This document shows positions 56,420 to 64,000 of a stretch of 64,000 nucleotides of DNA, in pieces. A model generated the notes under the pieces. The model was given only the letters and a program-made list of their open reading frames with translations, ran no database searches and was not told the origin of the DNA. This DNA is from Thermothelomyces thermophilus ATCC 42464 (lineage: Eukaryota > Ascomycota > Sordariomycetes > Sordariales > Chaetomiaceae), in assembly GCF_000226095.1 (NCBI RefSeq), contig NC_016472.1, forward strand, positions 2,480,001 to 2,544,000. The letters are read 5' to 3'. Position 1 is the first letter of the stretch. Each line of letters begins with the position of its first letter. Position numbers and translations under genes: made by a program.

Positions 56420-57466
56420 ATGCCTCAGCCAAACGCAGCAGATGTCAAGGTCAGTGAAGAGGATTGTTTCGAATTACTCAGAAATGAAACACCTGCTTAC
56501 CTAGGTACACGTTCTCATGCTCCGCCCAACGGATAGTCAATCAAGATCGTTATCGTCGGTGCCGGCTCGGTAGGCGTGACGACTGCGTACGCGCTGCTCC
56601 TTGATAGGTTAGCGGCCGACATTGTGCTCATCGACATCGACAAGAACCGGGCGATGGGTGAGGTGATGGACCTGAGCCACGCGGCGCACTTTGCACAGGC
56701 GCGCGTGCGCGTCGGCGACTACGAGGACTGCGCCCACGCGGCGGCGGTCATCATCACGGCGGGCGTCAACCAAAAGCCCGGCCAGACGCGCCTCGACCTC
56801 GTCAAGACCAACTACGCGCTATTCCGGGACGTAGTGCCCCGCATCGCACGCCACGCGCCCGACACCATCCTCGTCGTGGCCACCAACCCGGTCGACGTGC
56901 TCACGCACGCGGCCCACCACCTCTCCGGCTTCCCACTCGAGAGGGTGATCGGGTCCGGCACGGCCATGGACACCACCAGGTTCCGGCACGAGCTGGGCAA
57001 GCACTTTGGGGTCAACCCGCGGAACGTGCACGCCATGATCGTGGGCGAGCACGGCGACAGCCAGCTGCCCGTGTGGTCGCTCGCCACCATCTGCGGGATG
57101 CGGCTGCACGACTACTGCAGGGCGGCCCGCATGGAGCACGACGAGGCCGCACTCGAGGCCTGCGCCAAGCGGACCAGGGAGGCCGCCTACGAGATCATCC
57201 GGCGCAAGGGCAAGACCAACTACGGCGTCGCCTCGGTGCTCGTCAGCATCCTGCAGCCCATCGTCACCGACAGCGACGCCATCATGACGGTCTCGAGGGT
57301 CGGCACGTACGCCGGAATCCAGGACGTGGCCCTCAGCATGCCCTGCAAGCTGAACCGGCATGGCGCGTACCAGGACGTGCCCCTACTCCTCAGCGAGTTG
57401 GAGGAGGCCGAATTGAGAGAGTCGGCCCAAAGCATTAAGGAGGTCCTCATGTCGTTAGAGAAATAA
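56420..57466 (+). CDS. NAD-dependent L-lactate dehydrogenase
   Basis: Exons 56420-56449 (ten codons, MPQPNAADVK) and 56537-57466, 319 aa. Rossmann motif VGAGSVGVTTAYAL (residues 15-28), NAD-binding Asp in VLIDIDKN, active loop GVNQKPGQTRLDLV, VATNPVDVLT, GSGTAMDTTRFR and the catalytic His in VGEHGDSQLPVWS (near 182). The Gln of NQKPG (the LDH 102 position) marks lactate rather than malate specificity, since malate dehydrogenases have Arg here. The protein is closest in style to bacterial LDHs, and cytosolic LDH in filamentous ascomycetes is patchy, so an old lateral gain is plausible. The tiny first exon is supported by gtcagt...tag and by the in-frame join to SIKIVIVG, but an alternative 5' end cannot be excluded. 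Confidence 0.88.
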
Positions 57467-59769
57467 CTCTGTTAACTCTGTTCATTTTGTTCTTTAATTA
57501 TTCAATCCTTGGCATTGTTAATTTAACTATCGATTTAAGAAAATTGGGCGCTGTGATCTTGTGAAGCTATCACAACGTGCCTATACACCGGATCAGGTAA
57601 TTAGTAGGAGAAAGGTCAGGAAACTCTGCCAAGTCTGCAGTTCAAATTTCCTGGTTCCCACATTGTTGCCCTGGTACATGAACAGCCTTACATTTCGGAG
57701 AATCCAGATCCTGTACACACAATACTCACCGGGCCCCTTTCTTGCTGCCAGAAACCCATAAGTACGAGATAATCGATCTGGCATTGACATTTCTTCCCAT
57801 GGATGCTCGTCCAATTCGCGGCCATGATACAGGCGTACACCTACTCTCGGCTTGTGAAATATAAATGCCATATAGTACATGGCAACCAAGTCCTCAAGAC
57901 AGGATGGACAGGCCGGAAGAGGCTGCGGACGGTTCTGAAAGACGACGAGCTCTGCCCGCGATGTGAGCGACGGCTCGAAGAGCAAATGTGTCGCACCCAG
58001 GACTGGCTACAAGACCACCGGAAGGACTTCAAGACGGAAGTGATTCACATTTACCGAAATGACGAAGAGCCAATGACAAGCCCCGAGTGGCCTTTGTTCA
58101 CCGAGTCCGAGAGCTCCAACGAATCCGGAGAGGATCGGAAACAAACCTCGGCCTCGAACAAGGAGGGAGACCCATTTCTGGGGACCAACCTTCCAACTGG
58201 GTCTGGAGCGGGCGACTTTTCAGCTGTCCATCAACGGGATGCTGGTCGGCCTTTAACCTGTCCCGAAGAGGGCGACACTTCGCCTCTTTCATTAGGTGTT
58301 GTTCCGCAGAACAGCAGGCGACAAAGCCGACGCGCGGGAGCCAAGCAAGCGCGCTTGCGCACTCATAGCCCCAAAACCACGACAGCTTTGGAGGGAAGGA
58401 GGGCGAGAGCCTCGAAAGCCGGGAGACAGCCGAACAACTACCAAACAAAGAGCTTTGCTGCCATCCGACGTCGCTAATCAGAGATAAGACACTCTAGCTC
58501 CGGTGTCGTTGGGTTTGGTCCAATCACCGCGTGCGCTTGATTACAACTATTAGCGATGCTGAAAGGAACCGTACCGTAACAGCTTCGATTCGTACCTTTG
58601 GCAATCTCGAGCTAATCCCTAAAACCCTTGATTTTCTAAACATGGTGAAACGCGCGCCTCGTGAAACACTTGAGGATCAGGAATATCACACCACAACTCT
58701 GATCTGCTCCCGAAATGTTCACACCGGATAGAACTCGGCGTTGAATGGATGAAATCCTAGCTGCGAGACGATGTACCACACGAATCAAACCGAAAGCTTC
58801 GAGATCAAATTCTTTTTCTGAAACTATAGCTCGACCGTTAGCTTTGTCTGTCGACCCAGCTTGGCGCCGAACAACTCCAACTCCCATCACTGCTCTAGCG
58901 CCCAAGGAGCCGGCCATTTCAACCAACCTGATAATCGCGCGTCTAGCGAAGTTGAAGCAGATAAGTACTCCATGAATAGCATCATTCACTTCACCAAATT
59001 CTCGGCTCCGTACTGTCGGGTCAACTAAGCCTCACCACTGAGGCGTTCACGTCCAATGGTTCCATAATTTGGGACTTGTGCGCAACAGAGAGGCGGAGCC
59101 GCCAAGTGACGTAGGTTGGAGCCCTGCAATTCAGGACATGCGAAGCGTAGCCGCCTGGCGGCCTCGCAAAATCGGCCGCCTAGTAGGGCAGACAGTGGGG
59201 CTGCCGCCTGGCAAGAGACAAGCCACACAAACCACATCAACACTTTCCATGCCGGGAGAAAATGCAAAAGTGGAGTCCTGCCCTGTGTGAGAATTGCGGT
59301 ACTCCGTACGCCATTCGCTGATTCCTGCCTAGCTAGGCGGAATGCCCCTCCCCCGCGTCTTGCTGCCTGCGACTGCGTCCTCAATTTCCTTTGGTAACGC
59401 GCATGAGATTTGAGGGTCCGGATTGGTTCCCTCCCCGGTTCCAGACCGCTCTGAGCCATACGGCAGCCCCCTCCAGCCGGCGGCCGCCGTCAATTGCGGC
59501 CGCGGATGCAGGTGACGTCCTCACCGTTACTCGACCTCTTATTCGCTTTTGGCGCAGGACTTCCAGGCAGAACGCAATGATCTCGGGAGAATTGCTGACC
59601 CTCCATCAGAATCTGGCCATGGATAACCTCTGTGTATATAGGGCTCGCAGCCCCCTGAACCTGAACCTGGTCGTCCAGGCTCATCGGCACAGTCGACCAT
59701 TGACGACAACTCATCTCGTTCTCGTCATACTATCCACGCCCATCAACAGTCACCTGGCCACTGCCCACG
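57467..59769. other. Intergenic region, 2.3 kb, with one doubtful ORF
   Basis: Apart from the ORF at 57803-58477 (separate entry), nothing coding is seen. TAATTA occurs near 57496 and 57599, and TACTCCGTAC near 59299. Confidence 0.4.
57803..58477 (+). CDS. Doubtful hypothetical protein, 224 aa
   Basis: An uninterrupted ATG-initiated frame. The first third has some protein character (VLKDDELCPRCERRLEEQMC, VIHIYRNDEEPM), including a CPRC pair, and the rest is hydrophilic and Ser/Arg-rich, ending basic (SFAAIRRR). No known family, membrane span or signal peptide, and no introns are needed. It lies in the 2.3 kb between the LDH and amidoligase genes. It could be a small fungal orphan with a zinc-binding pair, or chance. 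Confidence 0.35.
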   Translation: MLVQFAAMIQAYTYSRLVKYKCHIVHGNQVLKTGWTGRKRLRTVLKDDELCPRCERRLEEQMCRTQDWLQDHRKDFKTEVIHIYRNDEEPMTSPEWPLFTESESSNESGEDRKQTSASNKEGDPFLGTNLPTGSGAGDFSAVHQRDAGRPLTCPEEGDTSPLSLGVVPQNSRRQSRRAGAKQARLRTHSPKTTTALEGRRARASKAGRQPNNYQTKSFAAIRRR

Positions 59770-60993
59770 ATGCCGCACTTCACCTACGTGGCCCCTGAGG
59801 CCGGTCACCACCGTCGCCGCCACGACGAGCCCGCAACGCATCACCACCACCACCACCGCCGCCGCCGACGGGCCAGCGTCCATTACCCCCTGCCAATGGA
59901 GCCCGAGCGCATCGAAGCCCCTGACTTCCGCTTCTGTGTCGAGCTCGGCCTGGTAATCCGCAGCAGGAAACGCAACCACAAGACGGTCACGGGCCTCGAG
60001 GAGGAGATCAGCACCCAGCTCACCCGCGTGGGGATCCCCAACCACCTGGCCAGCGCCCGCCCCACGTCCGTCTCGTCGCGCGAGTGGACCATCGCCAGCG
60101 AGCTCTGCATCCCCTCCCGCCCGGCTGACTACCGCTTCGGCATGAAGCTCGTCTCGCCCTTTGCGCGCTTCTCGAAGCGGCCCGAGGTGTGGCAGGCGGC
60201 CCTGCGCAGCGTCCTGCACACCCTCCACGCCCACTTCGAGGTCACCACGACCCACCAGTGCTTCACCCACATCCACATCGCCCCGGCCGCCGGATACTGG
60301 ACGCTCGAGCAGGCCAAGGCGCTGGCCAAGTCGGCGCTCTACTTCGAGCGCTGCCTGGACGCGCTGGTGCCCCCGTACCGGCGCACCAGCGTCTGGGCCA
60401 AGAGCAACCGCAACAACGTCTACTTTGCCGGCCTGCCCATGGCCCAGTGCTTCGAGCGGATCGACAAGCAGCCGACCTTCGAGGGCCTGAGCGCCCGCAT
60501 GGGCTGGTGCAGCGCCTCGTCGCCGACGGGCGCCGCGCTGGGCGCCGAGCCCGGCGCCGACTTCCTGCACGACGCCTTCCGCTGGGACTTTGCCGGCCTC
60601 AGCGCCGCCGGAGCCGGCGGCTTCGGCACCGTCGCCTTCCGCCAGCCCCCCGGCTCCGCCAGCGCGCCCGAGGCCGTCGCCTGGGTCATGCTGGTCGGCT
60701 GCCTCGCCCGCCTGAGCTGCGGCGCCGGCGGCGGCCTCGACCCGGACGAGAAGCCCCAGCTCAAGAGCCTCGGCGAGTGGCTCCTCTACGAGGCCGAGTG
60801 GTCCGCCCTGCCCCACAAGGCCTTGCTCGAGGACCTCATCGATCGGGCCGTGCCCGTCACCCCCGCCCCGGGGAAGGTGGTCGGGATGGACGCCGACGCC
60901 ATCACCATCGACGAGGACCAGAGGTTGCGGTGGAAGTTGAACGACCGAAACCTGGTGCTGGAGAAATACATGAGGCTCTTGAAGCTCGAATGA
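59770..60993 (+). CDS. Amidoligase-family protein (Amidoligase_2)
   Basis: Single exon, 407 aa. The N-terminus is His/Arg-rich low complexity (ATHHHHHHRRRRR, residues 22-34). The domain opens with FRFCVELGLVI (near 53), then FGMKLVSPFARFSKRPEVWQ and the motif THQCFTHIHIAPAAGYWTLE (near 160-180), which aligns with the (Q/C)G.HVH block of the amidoligase/GAT-like ATP-grasp relatives. LEQAKALAKSALYFERCLDA and GWCSASS follow. Fungal members commonly carry an R..SR.....W block before the conserved core, seen here as RRTSVWAKSNRNNVY. The reaction would join an amine to a carboxylate using ATP, but no substrate is known in fungi. A short CT-rich leader precedes it. Overlapping frames in both strands are GC-rich shadows. 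Confidence 0.75.
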   Translation: MPHFTYVAPEAGHHRRRHDEPATHHHHHHRRRRRASVHYPLPMEPERIEAPDFRFCVELGLVIRSRKRNHKTVTGLEEEISTQLTRVGIPNHLASARPTSVSSREWTIASELCIPSRPADYRFGMKLVSPFARFSKRPEVWQAALRSVLHTLHAHFEVTTTHQCFTHIHIAPAAGYWTLEQAKALAKSALYFERCLDALVPPYRRTSVWAKSNRNNVYFAGLPMAQCFERIDKQPTFEGLSARMGWCSASSPTGAALGAEPGADFLHDAFRWDFAGLSAAGAGGFGTVAFRQPPGSASAPEAVAWVMLVGCLARLSCGAGGGLDPDEKPQLKSLGEWLLYEAEWSALPHKALLEDLIDRAVPVTPAPGKVVGMDADAITIDEDQRLRWKLNDRNLVLEKYMRLLKLE

Positions 60994-61198
60994 CCACGCC
61001 GCCGCCGTTTTTTTCAGCGGGAGATACGGTTCTTTATATACGTTTTTGGTCACGATCTAGTACTAATGTTTGGGTGGTGGTCATGGGATGGCACATTCTG
61101 GCTCAAAGGCATGGATCAGAAGGGGGGGGCTGTCACTGGGACTTGGTTGGCACTGGCGTTACGGAAGATACCACGGGATATATAATGAATCAACGTTG

Positions 61199-61199
61199 A

Positions 61200-61237
<38 letters not shown>

Positions 61238-61251
61238 CTTTTTTTTTTTTT
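61199..61251 (+). repeat. (CT)n run ending in a T tract
   Basis: Nearly pure CT dinucleotides with one phase slip, followed by about twelve T. Simple repeat. Confidence 0.85.
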
Positions 61252-62667
61252 ATAACTCTTGCCATCTCTTTGCATCTTCATGTTGTCGTTGTTTGCACCT
61301 GGTGAAACCGAAGTGAATGTATTCCTGCAAGATGCTGCGGGGGACGGAGGGCCAATCAACAATGACTCGTCCGGGCTGAGTCATTGGCTCCCGTCCCCTC
61401 CCCGACTTTGCAGCTCGAGGCCCCTCTTTTGCGGCCGCCAAGGCAGCCTCGGAACTCTGATGCCCTTGGAGGCTGACAATGAACGAGCAGGCGGAAGGAT
61501 TAAGACTAATAGTCACAAGCCTGAGCAGTCCTGTGAGTCAGTCATACTGGATCCGGCCATTTGAGAAGCCCGCACAAGGTTCTGCGGTGCTCGGCATGTT
61601 GAAGCGCTCTTTCTTAGAAGCCGGAAAGCTGAACCGTGCAAGTGTATGAAAGGGTCCCATCATGTGTAAGAACTTTGATCTGACAGCGCAAAAGTCCCAC
61701 GGTTGTAACATCGGTAACATCCGTCTTCTTCCCGCGAGCCCTGTGGCATCCTGCCATAACCTCTAACTACTTACATAGTACTACGCGTACACTCACCTAA
61801 CGACACAAGCGACATTCGTAGGTTGCTTGCGTGTCACGACTAATTATCATGTAGCCTCAAGAGTAATCCTACCACCCTTAGCCACGACCAGTTCGCAGGG
61901 AGGATGGTGATACATTCTGCCAAATTCATGTTCATTACCACAACACGTGAAGCGTTTGTTATTGACATGTCCTGTAAGATTGGTTCCTCGAAGCAGTTTG
62001 ATCCGGCAGCACAATTCACAACCCCACGGTGCTCGAGGGCCGCATCGTTAGGACCTCGAGTAGCGTTATGGCATTGAAGATTTCTCTACGTTCCCAGATG
62101 ATGAATGTTCCGAAAACGTGTCACTTAGTTCCCTTGGCCCTACTTCGGAGAGATGATCTAGGGTGTATTAAGCACCCCTTGTGAGCGTATTACTTTCCCT
62201 CCAGGCACCCAACATTTGGACGCAGGCAACCAACATGTTACGAGACATCGCATTATTACGCGTCTGCAATGGACGACACGGTATAGACCACCAACCTTTC
62301 TCGCATAAGACATTGAGATAGACAGACAGTCACGATCGCCGGAAGTGAGTGGAAAGGTAAAGGAGGTAATCGACTGATCGGCGTACACGAGGTAGCTTGG
62401 GGCGCAGGTGTCTGAGTTTACTGCTCTGTACAATACTACACCCATGGTAACCGAGATACCAGAGAACCTCTACGGCCATGAGCGCTGGTGCCAGGACCAT
62501 CTCTGGGCGATCAAGAGGGATGGATGTATGATTCTAGGAGCGGGCCCATCCTTTCTCTTTGGAGTCTAATCTCTGATTTTTGTCACTTGTTTTCTTGATA
62601 AGAGAAAACTATAATGACCCTATCCTGCGGCATTAATTCACGGTTGGCAAGGTTCGGGATATGCTAG

Positions 62668-62795
62668 TTATCATCTGTTTGGGTTTTTATCCGGCCTATT
62701 AGGTACGGTTTCCTTTGTATACAACTCGAGAGGCTCTGGCGTGCTATAGTATAGCGGTGTAGGAATAATAGTAATAATAATAATTATCATCTGTT
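62668..62795 (+). mobile_element. Second 5'-truncated LINE (or SINE) tail with (TAA)n end and 12-bp target-site duplication
   Basis: An insert of about 104 bases (62680-62783) ends gagaggctctggcgtgctat, agtatagcggtgtaggaa and a TAA repeat. It is bounded by the direct repeat TTATCATCTGTT (62668-62679 and 62784-62795). The last ~60 bases match the copy at 28111-28169 with about five substitutions, and it extends about 45 bases further in the 5' direction. The same 3' end, a different target and a different truncation point indicate two independent retroposition events. Confidence 0.7.
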
Positions 62796-64000
62796 AGAGA
62801 ATTACTACGTATGATGATTTGCCTAAGCCGTCTCAAATAGGAAATAGGAAAGTCCCCACTTAGATGACTTGTCATTGTTTTACACTGCTTTATGGATGGG
62901 GAATCGTGAGCGGATTGCGTGCTCAGACACCTAGATACTCAAGGAACTGATCAGCCCCGATGACCATCATCAGGCAATTATTGAGCGGATATCCTTCTCT
63001 CCGCCAACAGCTAGTTGGGTTGAACCACCTGATAGGACATGTTCAGTGGTGTTCAGAAATAAAATCATGGCTGGTTTGCGGGTCTTCAAACCCTGGCGCA
63101 CTAATTACACTAGACATTCTCGTTGGGCATGGGGGTTTGCGAACAGTCAAACCGCTCTCCAGCAATAACTATTGCCAAAGCGCTCGAAATTCAGAAATCA
63201 AAAAAGGCCATTTGATTGCTTCGCATATCATTGAGCAACCCATCAACCATGCCACACTCTTTGTCCGCCGGCTGGTATTTCGGAGGATATGTGTTTCAAA
63301 ACAGGGCCTTGGAATGCATGCAGGGATACCGACCGGCATATGGAAGTAGAGTTCTCGGGAGACACCAGGAAAAAAAAAAAACTATCCATGCACGTGGATG
63401 GAATATGGGCACCTCCCCTGGTTCACACCCAGAGACAAAGAGCATTATCCGACGAACCAATCTACAGGGGCCTGACACGCATTTCTACTCCCCCTTCCAC
63501 CTTGATTGATGGTGTCGGGAGGAGGTAACTAATGGGCAAGGCATTGACGAGGCGATTGGCTTCTGTTGCGAACATGGAGGCAAAGAGGCGGTCGACAAGC
63601 AATGAGCGAAGATGGCGCAATCTCGCATTGTTCACGGATTCTTTGCTGTCGGCATGAGAAGCGGGACTGTAATTTTCGGGGGCCGCAACGGCCCGGCGTG
63701 GAGGTTGTGGGTATCTTGAGAGGACTCTCTCCCCAGTCATGCCATTGGGCACCAACTGCAGAAAAAGAATAAGCTCCGAATCCCACGGAAATAATAAGCA
63801 CCTTCGCGGTTGTTGGTTCTGGTGTACACAGTACAGAAACTCTGGTCAGTTGGTGTTGCATTTTCGACCCAAAGGTTTGGTATCGGTCTGGTCGATCACA
63901 ACCGTTTTCAGAACACGCTAGCATGCAGCGAATGTGCCGAGACCATTCCGGCCCGCCGTGGCCGGAATGCCTGTGGTTATTTTCGGACATAACCCTGTCC

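Larger units (their letters stand above)
60994..64000. other. Window-end region, 3 kb, without a supported gene
   Basis: It holds a (CT)n/T run at 61201-61250, a Gcn4-like TGAGTCA near 61378, TAATTA near 61841 and 63100, and the second LINE-like insertion at 62680-62783. An ORF starting near 63248 (MPHSLSAGWYFGGYVF) could be the start of an intron-bearing gene that runs past 63.3 kb, but I cannot support it. Confidence 0.4.

Noticed and set aside
59391-59798. 135-aa ORF before the amidoligase gene
   Set aside because: It overlaps the leader of the amidoligase gene in another frame and has no recognisable feature.
63216-63509. Possible gene start near the right edge
   Set aside because: The first ~16 residues look protein-like, but the following sequence has no clear continuation or splice site within the window.
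1-64000. CRISPR arrays, bacterial operators or rRNA genes
   Set aside because: No regularly spaced repeats or rRNA signatures were seen, and the gene structure is fungal.

Overview
The window reads as chromosomal DNA of a filamentous ascomycete, most likely a sordariomycete of the Sordariales/Chaetomiaceae type. The evidence is GC-rich coding exons, short GT-AG introns, an AT-rich block that looks eroded by repeat-induced point mutation (RIP), and typical Pezizomycotina gene families. No species is claimed. All gene models were built by eye from open frames, splice signals and family motifs.

Layout. 1-3.4 kb is a heavily broken Ty3/Gypsy fossil on the minus strand. About 3.6-5.34 kb is a plain pogo/Fot1-type DNA transposon, RIP-eroded except for its last ~250 coding bases. 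From 5.4 kb the DNA is ordinary gene space: two SET-domain genes (6.1-11.3 kb, the second with a signal peptide), a SUR7/PalI-like membrane protein, alpha-aminoadipate reductase (lys2) with a Gcn4/CPC1-type site upstream, a secreted S28 serine peptidase, two unrecognised genes, a wrecked MFS transporter (26.0-27.4 kb), an Rck2/Srk1-like kinase, a gene-poor 5.4 kb stretch, a prolyl 4-hydroxylase-like oxygenase and a YtcJ-type amidohydrolase. From 40.8 to 54.5 kb come a beta-lactamase-like serine hydrolase, an ACMS decarboxylase, a P450, an ALDH8-type 2-aminomuconate semialdehyde dehydrogenase, a RidA/2-aminomuconate deaminase and an amino-acid permease. The last part has a tRNA-Arg(CCG), an NAD L-lactate dehydrogenase of bacterial look and an amidoligase-family protein.

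How genes work together. The decarboxylase, dehydrogenase and deaminase are three consecutive steps of 3-hydroxyanthranilate (tryptophan/kynurenine) breakdown through 2-aminomuconate, the order of bacterial NbaD-NbaE-NbaF. Here they lie within 7.6 kb, with an amino-acid permease beyond, which suggests a catabolic gene cluster.

Most striking signal. The palindrome TAATTA occurs about 70 times by hand count between 5.3 and 64 kb, where base composition predicts about ten. In the MFS pseudogene, three TAATTA sites are each a four-base AATT gain at a TA that breaks an otherwise conserved reading frame. This is the footprint expected when a TA-targeting element that begins with A and ends with T excises, and the pogo relic in this window appears to end ...CAGT next to TA. 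Separately, two short repeats with (TAA)n tails share a 3' end, are truncated at different 5' points and carry 12-13 bp target-site duplications, as 5'-truncated LINE insertions do.
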